A stretch of DNA of 64,000 bases, from contig NZ_JACVZV010000030.1 of NCBI RefSeq assembly GCF_014654725.1, forward strand, positions 124,001 to 188,000, written 5' to 3'. The notes beneath the pieces were generated by a model. The model searched no databases and had not been told where the DNA came from. It was given only the letters and a program-made list of their open reading frames with translations. Source of the DNA: Vulcanococcus sp. Clear-D1. GTDB lineage: Bacteria > Cyanobacteriota > Cyanobacteriia > PCC-6307 > Cyanobiaceae. Of this stretch, positions 17,878-26,454 are shown piece by piece. Numbering within the stretch: position 1 is the stretch's first letter; each line of letters starts with the position of its first letter. Position numbers and translations under genes: made by a program.

Positions 17878-19289
17878 GCGCCAACCAGCGCTGAACGCTC
17901 GAGCCAGCCGCGCAGCTTGCCGGGATTGAGCAGCCCGGCAGGGTCGTAGGAGGCCTTGGCCGCCACCTGCTCGGCATCCACGCCGCCCAGGCCGCCATCT
18001 TCCACGGTGATCGCGTGGGGGTTGAACAACAGGCAGCCCAGATCGCAGGCCTGGCGGATCAGCTCCTCCAAGGCCTCGCGGCCGCGCCAGCGCACGAGCG
18101 GTAGACAGGCCAGCCGCTGCTGCCCCTGGGCCCGCACAGCCTCCAGGTGCCAAAGCACGTCGTGGCCCCAGCGCTGGCGGAGCGCCTCGAGGGCTGCCTG
18201 CTCCGGCTGGGGCAGCAGCAGTTGCAGGTAGGTGAAGCCGGGGTCGTGGCTGCGGGCGTGCAGGGTGGTGTGGTTCCAGCACAGCTCCCGCAGCGGGATG
18301 CCCCGGCTCTGCCCCTGGGGCGCCTCCCACACCAGCTGCCCCCCCAGGCGCGGCAGCAGCGCATCCAGAGCCAGCCGTGCATCCGGCGCCGCCAGGATCA
18401 ACAGGCGATGGCCCGATGCCGTGGCAGGAGGGCAGCCCTTGGGCCACGGCATCCATTGCGCCACAGGCCCCTCCAAGGCGCAAAGGGCGTTGAGCAGCAG
18501 GGCCGTGTTGGGCAACTGCTGTGCCGCCGCCAGGGCCTGCTCCCAGGATGCAAACTCCAGCACCCACTGCTGCCAGGGCACGGCAGCTGCGCTGGCCATG
18601 GTGGCGCTGGTGATGATGCCGTTGCAGCCATAGGCGTGGTTGATGGCCTGGGCTTCCGCAGCTCCGAGCTGCAGCAGCCGCGGCGTGGATTCAAGCGTGA
18701 CGATCTCAAGCCCGAGCAGATGGCCTGGATCCCGCAGAAATCCCCAGCGCAGCGAGCCGATCCCACTGGAGCCGCCGGCCAGATACCCCGCCAGGCTGGC
18801 GCTGCGCACGGTACTGGGCACTAGGCGCAACTCACGGCCCCGCACCTGCAGCTGCTCCTCCAGATCGACCAGCAGAATCCCCGCCTCCGCCGTGAATACG
18901 CCGCTGGCGGGATCGAGCTGCTGCAATCGGTTCATGGCGCTGAGCTCCAGCACCAGGCCGCCGGCCAAGGGCGTGGCTTGGCCGTAATTGCCGGTGCCGG
19001 CACCGCGCAGGGTGAGGCTCACCCCATAGCGCCCGCAGGCCGCCGCCACCGCCAGCACCTGTTCCGCGTTCACGGCCCGCACCCCAAGTTGCGCCCGCAA
19101 CCCCTGAAGCAGCGGTTGCAGCACAGGTGAATACACAAAGGCATCGGCGGAGAGCTGCTCCAGCTCTCCGCTGCTGCGCAGGGGCATCAAGCCAGCCGCC
19201 CGCAGATCAGCAGCCAGCTGCTCCAGCTGCTGCGCCGAGGCCGGTTCCGGCAGGGGCTGCGGCAGGGCGCTGGGCAGCAACGAAGCCAT
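17874..19289 (-). CDS. FAD-linked oxidase, GlcD-like
   Basis: The 471-residue protein has a PCMH-type FAD domain: LTLRGAGTGNYGQATPLAGGLVLEL near the N-terminus and the AGYLAGGSSGIGSLRWG region, then a C-terminal domain ending DPAGLLNPGKL, as in glycolate oxidase GlcD and D-lactate dehydrogenases. It is likely a cytoplasmic 2-hydroxy-acid oxidoreductase, but the substrate cannot be read from sequence. The ATG at 19289 is chosen, 8 bases after the amidohydrolase stop; an alternative at 19328 would overlap that gene. Confidence 0.82.
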   Translation of the reverse strand: MASLLPSALPQPLPEPASAQQLEQLAADLRAAGLMPLRSSGELEQLSADAFVYSPVLQPLLQGLRAQLGVRAVNAEQVLAVAAACGRYGVSLTLRGAGTGNYGQATPLAGGLVLELSAMNRLQQLDPASGVFTAEAGILLVDLEEQLQVRGRELRLVPSTVRSASLAGYLAGGSSGIGSLRWGFLRDPGHLLGLEIVTLESTPRLLQLGAAEAQAINHAYGCNGIITSATMASAAAVPWQQWVLEFASWEQALAAAQQLPNTALLLNALCALEGPVAQWMPWPKGCPPATASGHRLLILAAPDARLALDALLPRLGGQLVWEAPQGQSRGIPLRELCWNHTTLHARSHDPGFTYLQLLLPQPEQAALEALRQRWGHDVLWHLEAVRAQGQQRLACLPLVRWRGREALEELIRQACDLGCLLFNPHAITVEDGGLGGVDAEQVAAKASYDPAGLLNPGKLRGWLERSALVGA

Positions 19290-19296
19290 CAAGCAA

Positions 19297-20601
19297 TCAA
19301 CAGGGTGTTGGAGTCTCCAGCCTGGCAAGGGCTGGCGAGGGCTGCTGCGTGGGCGCCGCCGGCAGCCATTGGCCGCTGCGCAGCACCCGCCGCTGGGGCG
19401 GACGGGCCAGCAGCTCGCTCCAACGGGTGGCGCTGGTGATCACCAGATCAGCCGGGGAGCCCTGGCGCACGATCCCATCCCACGCCAGACCCAGCATGCG
19501 CGCTGGCGCTGTTGTGAAGGGGGTCAGCCCCTGGCGCTGCCAGGGTGAGCAGTGGCAAACACGGCTGGCCAGGCGCAGCAGCTCGAGGGGGTCAAAATCG
19601 CTGCCGGGATCCCAGGGGTCCTGCACGTTGTCACCGCCCACAGCCACCACCACCCCGGCCCGCTGCAACTGGCGCACCGGCGCCAGGGGGCGCTGAGCCA
19701 AATCGTCATCCCCGCGCCTCCCGAGCAGCCAGAGGTTGGTGGTGGGCAGGGCCACCACTTCCACCTGCAAGCGCGCCAGCCGCTCCGCCAACCGCTGCTG
19801 CGCTGCGAGCGGCAACAGACCCATGCTGCTGGCATGGCTGCAGGTGATCGGCAGCTCCGGCCGCCGGCGCTCCAGCTGCTCCAGCAACAGCGCCACCCCC
19901 TGGCCGGGGGCCTCGCCGCTTTCATCCACGTGCAGATCGATGCCGCAGCCGAGCTGCTCGGCCAGCTGCAACATCTCCTGCAAGGCCTGGCGGTCTCGGC
20001 GGGCGCGGGGATAGGGCGGTCCGAGCACACCCCCCAACAAGCCGCCGGCCTGCGCCACCCGCTCCGCCAAGGCCCGACCCGCCTCAGTGCTCCAGTGACT
20101 GATCGGCACCAGGGCCACCAGCTGCAGCTCCACGCGCCCGAGCCAGTGCTGCTTGAGCTCCAGCACGGCCTCCCAGCTAGCCGCGGCTCCCGGCCCGCCA
20201 CTGTCGATGTGGCTGCGGATGGCACGCAGGCCATAGCGCCAGGCCTGATCCAGGCCGCGACCGGCGCGCTGGCGCACCTGCTCGAGGGTGCGCTGCTCGC
20301 CCTCCCGCAGATTCACGCTCAAAGCGGTAGCCATCTGGCCGCTGCGGTTGGGGTGCTGCGCCCAGCTGAACGCCTTATCGAGATGGGCATGGGCCTCCAC
20401 TAGAGGCGTCAGCGCCAGGGGCAACCCCTGCGACGAAGCCAGGGGGCGGATCGCCGCCACCCGGCCGGCCTGCAGCTCAAGCTGCACCGGCACCAAACCA
20501 TCGGCATCCCCGCAGGGCAGATCGCGCTGGCAGGGATCCAGCAGCAGGCGCGGCAGCTGCAGGTTCAGCCTGCTGGGCCCGGGCGCATCAGCCCTCATCA
20601 C
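19297..20601 (-). CDS. Amidohydrolase family protein, cytosine deaminase-like
   Basis: The 434-residue protein has the metal-site order of the CodA-like amidohydrolases: HAH at H71/H73 in LVEAHAHLDKAF, then LHVDESGE (~223), CSHASS (~254) and GGDNVQDPWDPGSD (~318) with the catalytic aspartate. CodA itself reads GHDDVFDPW at the last site, so His is replaced by Gly here and the substrate may not be cytosine. Amino-hydrolysis of a cyclic amide or an aminated heterocycle is likely. It overlaps the upstream DUF4359 gene by 14 bases and precedes the GlcD-like gene. Confidence 0.8.
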   Translation of the reverse strand: MMRADAPGPSRLNLQLPRLLLDPCQRDLPCGDADGLVPVQLELQAGRVAAIRPLASSQGLPLALTPLVEAHAHLDKAFSWAQHPNRSGQMATALSVNLREGEQRTLEQVRQRAGRGLDQAWRYGLRAIRSHIDSGGPGAAASWEAVLELKQHWLGRVELQLVALVPISHWSTEAGRALAERVAQAGGLLGGVLGPPYPRARRDRQALQEMLQLAEQLGCGIDLHVDESGEAPGQGVALLLEQLERRRPELPITCSHASSMGLLPLAAQQRLAERLARLQVEVVALPTTNLWLLGRRGDDDLAQRPLAPVRQLQRAGVVVAVGGDNVQDPWDPGSDFDPLELLRLASRVCHCSPWQRQGLTPFTTAPARMLGLAWDGIVRQGSPADLVITSATRWSELLARPPQRRVLRSGQWLPAAPTQQPSPALARLETPTPC

Positions 20602-21016
20602 GGCTGGCTTGAAGGGTCACCAGCTGGCCGGCCACCCCAAGCGTGAGAATCCGATAGCGCGGCAGACGCAGACCAGGCAACAGCGACTGCCCACCGAGCT
20701 GGGTGCTGTAGAAGCTGAACAAACCGGCATTGGTGCGTGTGCTGCCTTGCAGGGCCAGGCTGCCCAGCACGCGCTGCTGCCCTTGCACCAGCTCGGAGCA
20801 GTTCTGAATCAAGAGCCGCGCCACCATCGGCAGGCCGCCCTGATCGCAGAGCTCCTCGTCCACCAAACGCACGAGCCGCTCACCGGCGAACTCCTCAAAA
20901 TCCTGTTCGTCAGGGTTGGTGGCCACCAGGGCTCCCCCAAGCGCCACGGCCGCGAGGCACCACCCCCATGGCCTGCTCAGCCCGCCAAGCCGCTCCATTC
21001 GAGGCTGCACACGCAT
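20588..21016 (-). CDS. DUF4359-like membrane-anchored protein
   Basis: The 142-residue product has an N-terminal hydrophobic segment (WCLAAVALGGALVATNP) and then a DUF4359-like region: NPDEQDFEEFAGERLVRLVDEELC, a second cysteine in LIQNCSELVQ, and a C-terminal part with FSFYSTQLGGQSLLPGLRLPRYRILTLG cut here to its ends. This family is cyanobacterial, with no known function. Starts at 21016 and 20998 are both possible. The 14-base overlap with the amidohydrolase suggests one operon. Confidence 0.72.
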   Translation of the reverse strand: MRVQPRMERLGGLSRPWGWCLAAVALGGALVATNPDEQDFEEFAGERLVRLVDEELCDQGGLPMVARLLIQNCSELVQGQQRVLGSLALQGSTRTNAGLFSFYSTQLGGQSLLPGLRLPRYRILTLGVAGQLVTLQASRDEG

Positions 21017-21037
21017 TGATAGGATCGCGCAGCCCTG

Positions 21038-21110
21038 GCGGGCGTAGCCAAGTGGTTAAGGCACCGGATTGTGATTCCGGCATTCGGGGGTTCAAGTCCC
21101 CTCGTCCGCC
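21038..21110 (+). tRNA. tRNA-His (anticodon GTG)
   Basis: Acceptor GCGGGCG pairs with CGTCCGC, the D arm is GCC/GGC around AAGTGGTTAA, the anticodon loop TTGTGAT gives GTG, and the T arm is GGGGGTTCAAGTCCCC. A G at 21037 before the acceptor can pair with the C73 discriminator, the identity mark of tRNA-His. A TAGGAT -10-like hexamer lies at 21020-21025. CCA is not encoded. Confidence 0.96.
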
Positions 21111-21117
21111 CCTGAAC

Positions 21118-21152
21118 GAAAGCTCCATCACTCGTTGAGTGGTGGGGCTTTC
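21118..21152. terminator. 16-pair hairpin between tRNA-His and dgcN
   Basis: GAAAGCTCCATCACTC and its partner GAGTGGTGGGGCTTTC are separated by a GTT loop and pair over 16 positions with a few G-T pairs. It sits 8 bases after tRNA-His and 3 bases from the dgcN stop, so it can serve both converging transcripts. A T-rich CTTTC end is present but no long T-run. Confidence 0.6.
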
Positions 21153-21154
21153 GC

Positions 21155-22255
21155 CTATGCGGCCGCAGGCTTCTTCAACAAAGCTGCAGGCGGTTCGAGC
21201 AGAGCTGCCAGCAACTGCTCAGCCCCGTGGCGCACCGGATCAACCACCGGCAAGCCGGTGAGCGCTGTGATCTGCTGGGCTTCGCGCTCCGCCTGGACCG
21301 CATCGAGCAAGGCGGTGTTCAGCGCGATGGCCCGCACCCGCGGCCGCCACCCGTCGGGCCGGCCCAGGGCCGCCAACGCCTCACAGGCCGTGATCAGCTC
21401 CGGCAGCGGCGGAATCGCCACGGGGGCCGCGCCTGGCCGCGTGCGCACATGGCTCTGACCAGCGCGGTGCACCAGCAGCAGATCTGTGGGCTGGCTGCCG
21501 CGTAGCAACGGCAAGGTGGCCGTGGAGCCCGGATGCGCGAGCGAACCCTGCCCCTCCACCAGCACCCAGGCCTGGGGCCCGGCCCCCTCCGCCACGGCCA
21601 TCACCGCCGACTCCACGGCTCCAGCGGCGTAATCCACCCGCACCGCATCGAGGGCCACACCCTGGCCGCTGATCAGGATGCCGGCCTGGCCGGTCCCCAC
21701 AAAACGCGCATCGATACCGGAGCGCTGCGCAGCCCGCTGCAGCTCCAAGCAAGCGCTCATCTTGCCCACAGCCATATCGGAGCCCACCGCCAGCAACCGC
21801 CGGCAAGGCAGCGCTGCACAGCGCGCCGCGGCCACCTCCAGCTCCGCCGGCTCATGGCGCAAATCCCAGATCCACTGGCCCGGCGCCAGCGGGATCGCAG
21901 CAAACTCCGGATCCGCCGCCAGGCGGCTGTGCAAACCACTGGCCAGGCTCAGCCCCGCCCGCAGCGCCGCCACCACATCGGCGCGCATCTCGAGCGGCAA
22001 CCGTCCGCCGGAGGGGGCCAACCCCACCACCGCCACAGCCGGGCCAAACGCCAGGGCGGACTCCAGATCCGCCACCACGGGCACTGGACGATCGATCCCG
22101 GTGATCGCACGAAGATCGCTGCCAGCATGAGCGGGATCAATCACCGCCACGATCGGACCCTGGCGGTAGCGGAGCATCGCCAGCCCGGTCTTGCCGGAGA
22201 GGTTGTCGAGGCCGCCGTGCTGCAACAGCACCAGCGGAGCATCAGAGCTGAGCAT
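21155..22255 (-). CDS. dgcN: DUF1611 protein, DgcN-like D-glutamate N-acetyltransferase
   Basis: The 366-residue protein is a DUF1611-type protein: an N-terminal Rossmann-like half (VAVIDPAHAGSDLRAITG) and a P-loop C-terminal half with GSDMAVGKMS at 158-167, LVEGQGSLAHPG and HRAGQSHVR. In marine bacteria DgcN acetylates D-glutamate, and its partner DgcA epimerises the product. The next gene upstream is an enolase-superfamily racemase overlapping in TGATG, which is the DgcN/DgcA arrangement, so that role is favoured. Assignment to D-glutamate rests on family and context. Confidence 0.78.
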   Translation of the reverse strand: MLSSDAPLVLLQHGGLDNLSGKTGLAMLRYRQGPIVAVIDPAHAGSDLRAITGIDRPVPVVADLESALAFGPAVAVVGLAPSGGRLPLEMRADVVAALRAGLSLASGLHSRLAADPEFAAIPLAPGQWIWDLRHEPAELEVAAARCAALPCRRLLAVGSDMAVGKMSACLELQRAAQRSGIDARFVGTGQAGILISGQGVALDAVRVDYAAGAVESAVMAVAEGAGPQAWVLVEGQGSLAHPGSTATLPLLRGSQPTDLLLVHRAGQSHVRTRPGAAPVAIPPLPELITACEALAALGRPDGWRPRVRAIALNTALLDAVQAEREAQQITALTGLPVVDPVRHGAEQLLAALLEPPAALLKKPAAA

Positions 22256-23319
22256 CAGGCCACCTCCTGTAGCCGCTGGGCACCCAGGCCGGGCCGCGCC
22301 GGCGGCCGCAGCACATCTCCATCCCGATCGGGTCCGGCGAAGGGGTCATCGATCAGGTTGAGATGGCTGTCGAGATCCGGCCACTGCACCAACGGCAACA
22401 ACTGAGCAGCGCCGCTGTTGAGCAGGCCGCCATCGGAGTAGCAGCCGAGCATCACCCCAAGCCCGAGTCGCCGGGCGGTGCGCGCCATCAGCAGCCCCTC
22501 GCTGAGGCCGCCGCACTTCACCAATTTGATGTTGATGCCATCCACATGGGGGGCCAGGCGCAGCAGATCGCCCAGATCCCAGCAGCTCTCATCCGCCACA
22601 ACAGGAATCGGCGCCAGCCCCTGCAACGCCGCAAAGCCGGAGGTATCAGCCTCAACATCCCGGAGCGGAGCCAGCGGTTGCTCCACCAGCACCACCCCCT
22701 GCTCCGCCAGCCAGGGGATCATCTGCCGGGCCCCCGCCAGATCCCAACCGCCGTTGGCATCGATTTGCAGTTCATCGCCCGGGCGCAAGGCGGCGCGCAC
22801 GGCCTGCACCAGCGCACGGTCGTGATCGAGGCCATCGGGCGATCCCAGCTTGAGCTTGATGCGGGTGGAGGGGAGCTGCCGCCGCCAGCGCTCAAGCCGC
22901 GCCAGCACCGCCGAGGGCTCCCCCAACCCGAGGGTCACGCTGGTGGCGACACAAGCTCCCGGATCCAGGCCCCAGAGCCGGTGCAGCGGCTGCCCCAGGC
23001 GCTGCCCCCACCAATCGTGCAGGGCCAGATCGAGGCCGCAGCGGGCCGGCGGGCTGAGGGACTCCAGCAAGGGTTCCAACGCTTGTAGAGGCTGAGGATT
23101 CAGCGGCTCGAGCGCAGGCCCAAGGGCCTCCAGCTCAGCGGCGATGGCGGTGGTGTCGTAGCTGCGGTGGCCGGTCTCAAAGCCACCGGTCTCGCCGCGA
23201 CCGATCAAGCCCTCGTGCTCGAGCTCGAGCCACAGGTGCTCCACTGCGGTGGTAATACCGCGGCTGATCGCCAGCGGCACAGCCTTGCTCAGGCGGAAGC
23301 GATGCAAGCGAAGGCGCAT
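22255..23319 (-). CDS. dgcA: Enolase-superfamily racemase, DgcA-like (N-acetyl-D-glutamate or dipeptide epimerase)
   Basis: The 354-residue protein has the muconate-lactonising subgroup layout: N-terminal capping domain, KLK at 155-157 (acid-base lysines), metal ligands D187 (IDANGG), E213 (VEQPL) and D243 (ADES), and the opposite-face lysine K265 in INIKLVKCGG. This matches L-Ala-D/L-Glu epimerases and DgcA. Coupling to the DUF1611 gene favours racemisation of N-acetyl-D-glutamate. Muropeptide recycling (Ala-Glu epimerase) is the alternative. Start ATG 23319. Confidence 0.82.
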   Translation of the reverse strand: MRLRLHRFRLSKAVPLAISRGITTAVEHLWLELEHEGLIGRGETGGFETGHRSYDTTAIAAELEALGPALEPLNPQPLQALEPLLESLSPPARCGLDLALHDWWGQRLGQPLHRLWGLDPGACVATSVTLGLGEPSAVLARLERWRRQLPSTRIKLKLGSPDGLDHDRALVQAVRAALRPGDELQIDANGGWDLAGARQMIPWLAEQGVVLVEQPLAPLRDVEADTSGFAALQGLAPIPVVADESCWDLGDLLRLAPHVDGINIKLVKCGGLSEGLLMARTARRLGLGVMLGCYSDGGLLNSGAAQLLPLVQWPDLDSHLNLIDDPFAGPDRDGDVLRPPARPGLGAQRLQEVA

Positions 23320-23401
23320 GGCCCCTCGGCGCTGCCTTCAAGCTGGCATGTGGACGCCACAGCCGCCAGGCCCGAAGGCGGGCAGAGCTGATCGGCTGCA
23401 T

Positions 23402-23449
23402 CTCCGGGAGTGGGACCACATCAAGCCAGATCTGGTCCCACTCCCGGAG
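23402..23449. repeat. Perfect 17-base inverted repeat between dgcA and miaB
   Basis: CTCCGGGAGTGGGACCA at 23402-23418 is repeated in inverse as TGGTCCCACTCCCGGAG at 23433-23449, with a 14-base spacer. It lies in the 185-base divergent gap, 56 bases before miaB and 83 before dgcA. There is no T-run on either side, so a regulator site or structured RNA leader is more likely than a terminator. Confidence 0.75.
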
Positions 23450-23504
23450 GCAACCCAACAACTAGCAACAGCAAGGTGAACCAGCGATACCGGAGACTGA
23501 GTGG

Positions 23505-24899
23505 ATGACGGCGACATCTCTGCGCACATCTCCCTCCCCCTCCGCAACGGGCGGGCGCGGCAGCTACTGGATCACCACCTTCGGCTGCCAGATGAACAAG
23601 GCGGATTCCGAGCGCATGGCCGGGATCCTCGAATCGATGGGCTATCGCGAAGCCCAGGCGGAGCTCGAGGCCGATCTGGTGCTCTACAACACCTGCACCA
23701 TCCGCGATAACGCCGAGCAGAAGGTTTACAGCTATCTGGGCCGGCAGGCGCAGCGCAAACGCGTCAATCCCAACCTCACCCTGGTGGTGGCCGGCTGCGT
23801 AGCCCAGCAGGAGGGCGAATCGTTGCTGCGGCGCGTGCCCGAGCTGGATCTGGTGATGGGCCCCCAGCACGCCAACCGCCTCGATGTGCTGCTGGCCCAG
23901 GTGGAGCAGGGCCAACAGGTGGTGGCCACCGAAGAGCACCACATCCTTGAAGACATCACCACCGCCCGCCGCGACAGCAGCATCTGCGGCTGGGTGAATG
24001 TGATCTACGGCTGCAACGAGCGCTGCACCTATTGCGTGGTGCCCTCGGTGCGCGGCAAGGAGCAATCGCGCCTGCCGGAGGCGATCAAGCTGGAGATGGA
24101 AGGACTGGCCGCCCAGGGGTTCAAGGAGATCACCCTGCTGGGCCAGAACATCGATGCCTACGGCCGCGATCTGCCCGGCATCACACCCGAGGGCCGCCGC
24201 CAGCACACCCTCACCGATTTGCTGCAGTTCGTGCACGACGTGGAGGGGCTCGAGCGCATCCGCTTCGCCACCAGCCACCCCCGCTACTTCACCGAACGGC
24301 TGATCGATGCCTGTGCCGATCTGCCCAAGGTGTGCGAGCACTTCCACATCCCCTTCCAGAGCGGCGACGACGAGGTGCTGAAGGCCATGGCCCGCGGTTA
24401 CACCGTGGACCGCTATCGCCGCATCATCGACCGCATCCGCGAGCGCATGCCCGATGCCTCGATCAGCGCCGATGTGATCGTGGCCTTCCCCGGCGAAACC
24501 GATGCCCAATACCACCGCACCCTCGATCTGATCGAGGAGATCGGCTTCGATCAGGTGAACACCGCCGCCTACTCGCCCCGCCCCAACACACCCGCCGCCG
24601 ACTGGCCCAACCAGCTGAGCGAGGAGGTGAAGGTGGAGCGCCTCAGGGAGATCAACGCCTTGGTGGAACGCGTGGCCAGGCAGCGCAGCGCTCGTTATGC
24701 CGGCCGCAGCGAACAGGTGCTGGTGGAGGGCATCAACCCGAAGGATCCCGAGCAGGTGATGGGCCGCACCCGCACGAATCGGCTCACCTTCTTCCCAGCC
24801 GCCCGCGCCGGTGGCGGCCAGTGGCAGGCCGGCGATCTGGTGGAGGTGCGCATTGAAGAGGTCCGGGCTTTCTCCCTCAGTGGAACGGCGCAGCCGTAA
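23505..24899 (+). CDS. miaB: tRNA-2-methylthio-N6-dimethylallyladenosine synthase
   Basis: MiaB is a radical-SAM methylthiotransferase acting at A37 of tRNAs reading UNN codons. The 464-residue protein has the N-terminal UPF0004 domain with cysteines in [15 protein letters not shown] and VAGCVAQ (second cluster), the radical SAM CxxxCxxC motif CNERCTYC, and a C-terminal TRAM domain (from ~400, SEQVLVEG onward). The start is ATG 23505 with a nearby palindrome upstream. Length is normal for the family. Confidence 0.96.
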   Translation: MTATSLRTSPSPSATGGRGSYWITTFGCQMNKADSERMAGILESMGYREAQAELEADLVLYNTCTIRDNAEQKVYSYLGRQAQRKRVNPNLTLVVAGCVAQQEGESLLRRVPELDLVMGPQHANRLDVLLAQVEQGQQVVATEEHHILEDITTARRDSSICGWVNVIYGCNERCTYCVVPSVRGKEQSRLPEAIKLEMEGLAAQGFKEITLLGQNIDAYGRDLPGITPEGRRQHTLTDLLQFVHDVEGLERIRFATSHPRYFTERLIDACADLPKVCEHFHIPFQSGDDEVLKAMARGYTVDRYRRIIDRIRERMPDASISADVIVAFPGETDAQYHRTLDLIEEIGFDQVNTAAYSPRPNTPAADWPNQLSEEVKVERLREINALVERVARQRSARYAGRSEQVLVEGINPKDPEQVMGRTRTNRLTFFPAARAGGGQWQAGDLVEVRIEEVRAFSLSGTAQP

Positions 24900-24952
24900 C
24901 CCTGGTCAGCGCCGAGATCGCTGATACGTTTGGCCTCTCGATTCAGTCGCCC

Positions 24953-26047
24953 ATGACCAGCGAACCCATGCAACTCGGCCTGGTGTTCGGCGGTGTGTCG
25001 GGTGAGCATGCGGTGTCCATCCGCTCAGCCAACACGGTGGCGGCGGCCCTGCGCCGCGGCGCCAATGCGGAGCGCTACCAGCTGAGCTGCTTCTACATCG
25101 ATCAATGGGGTCACTGGTGGCCGCCGGCGGTGGCCCATGCCGTGCTGGCCAAGGGCACGCCCGCCAGCCGCGAGGAGCTGCCGGCAGCGCCACTGCGGCC
25201 CGGTTTTCAGGGCTTTCCCGAAGGCGCCCTCGACATGCAGGTGTGGGTGCCAGTGCTGCACGGCCCCAACGGCGAGGACGGCACGATCCAGGGCCTGTTC
25301 AGCTTGATGCAGGTGCCCTTTGTGGGCTCAGGCGTGCTCGGATCGGCGGTGGGCATGGACAAACAGGCCATGAAGGCGGCCTTCGCTGCGGCTGGGCTCC
25401 CGCAAGTGCCTTACGCCTGCGTGGACGCCCAGGAGCTGGAGGCACATCCCCAGCCACTGCTCGATCGGCTCGAGCAGCAGCTGGGCTACCCCTGCTTCAT
25501 CAAGCCCGCGAATCTCGGCTCCTCGGTGGGGATCAGCAAAGCCACCAACCGCAGTGAACTGTTGGCCGGTCTGGCGCTGGCCGCCAGCCATGACCCACGC
25601 CTGGTGGTGGAGCAGGGCGTGGATGCCCGCGAACTGGAATGCGCCGTACTCGGGGGCCGCAGCATGCAGGCCTCTGTGCTGGGCGAGATCTGCTTTGACG
25701 CCGACTGGTACGACTACGACACCAAATACAGCGACGGCAAAAGCCACACCGTGATTCCGGCTGAGGTGAGCAGCGAGCTGAGCGAGCGCGCCCGCAGCAT
25801 GGCCATCGCCGCTTGCCGGGCCGTGGCGGCCGAGGGGCTGGCCCGTGTGGATTTCTTCCTGGATCGCAGCAGCGGCCAGCTCTGGCTCAACGAAATCAAC
25901 ACGCTTCCCGGCTTCACCAGCCAGAGCATGTACCCCATGCTCTGGGAGGCCAGCGGGTTACCACTTGAGGAGCTGGTGCACCAACTGGTGCAACTGGCGC
26001 AAGAATCGGGCGCACCGGCGATCGGGAGGAGGGCTGAAGCCGCATGA
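24953..26047 (+). CDS. ddl: D-alanine--D-alanine ligase
   Basis: Ddl makes the D-Ala-D-Ala dipeptide used by MurF. The 364-residue ATP-grasp enzyme shows [60 protein letters not shown] and the C-terminal metal site [19 protein letters not shown]. The longer SGE..S loop and DG(F/Y)-type lid class it as Ddl of the D-Ala type. Starts at 24953 and 24968 are both plausible. It is followed by a small membrane protein and ftsQ with 4-base overlaps. Confidence 0.96.
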   Translation: MTSEPMQLGLVFGGVSGEHAVSIRSANTVAAALRRGANAERYQLSCFYIDQWGHWWPPAVAHAVLAKGTPASREELPAAPLRPGFQGFPEGALDMQVWVPVLHGPNGEDGTIQGLFSLMQVPFVGSGVLGSAVGMDKQAMKAAFAAAGLPQVPYACVDAQELEAHPQPLLDRLEQQLGYPCFIKPANLGSSVGISKATNRSELLAGLALAASHDPRLVVEQGVDARELECAVLGGRSMQASVLGEICFDADWYDYDTKYSDGKSHTVIPAEVSSELSERARSMAIAACRAVAAEGLARVDFFLDRSSGQLWLNEINTLPGFTSQSMYPMLWEASGLPLEELVHQLVQLAQESGAPAIGRRAEAA

Positions 26048-26454
26048 GTCACGGGTTGCTCTGGCTGCCGCTGCTGGTGGTGTTCCCCCTGATCACAGCC
26101 CTGGGCTGGCTGGAGCGGCGGCGCCAGCGCCTGTTCCGCGAGTGGGCCGAAGGGGCGGAACTCTCCAAACTCGACGACTGTGGTGGTGCCCGGCTGATGA
26201 ATGGGGTGCTCGCCTGGAGCGTGTTCGAATCGGGCAAGCTCGTGGAGCAGGGCCAGTTCCAGGTGAAGACCCTCGAAAAGGTGGAGCTGCTGGCGCTGGG
26301 ATCGGGCGAAGCCCCGCTCACCGATGAATCCCAGGGGGCCTGCCGGCTGCGGCTGATCAGCGGCAGCGAGCACCAGGACGTGCCCTTCGCCGATGCCGAG
26401 CGCGCCCGCCGCTGGATCGCGGAGCTGATGGCGCGCTCGCGCTGCGAGCTGTGA
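26044..26454 (+). CDS. Membrane-anchored protein between ddl and ftsQ, unknown function
   Basis: The 136-residue product has one N-terminal membrane segment ([19 protein letters not shown]) followed by an acidic-basic cytoplasmic-type domain with no motif I recognise ([31 protein letters not shown]). It overlaps ddl and ftsQ by 4 bases each, so it is almost surely co-translated with division genes. I recall a hypothetical gene at the same place in related picocyanobacteria. A role in wall or septum work is an inference from position. Confidence 0.7.
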   Translation: MSHGLLWLPLLVVFPLITALGWLERRRQRLFREWAEGAELSKLDDCGGARLMNGVLAWSVFESGKLVEQGQFQVKTLEKVELLALGSGEAPLTDESQGACRLRLISGSEHQDVPFADAERARRWIAELMARSRCEL

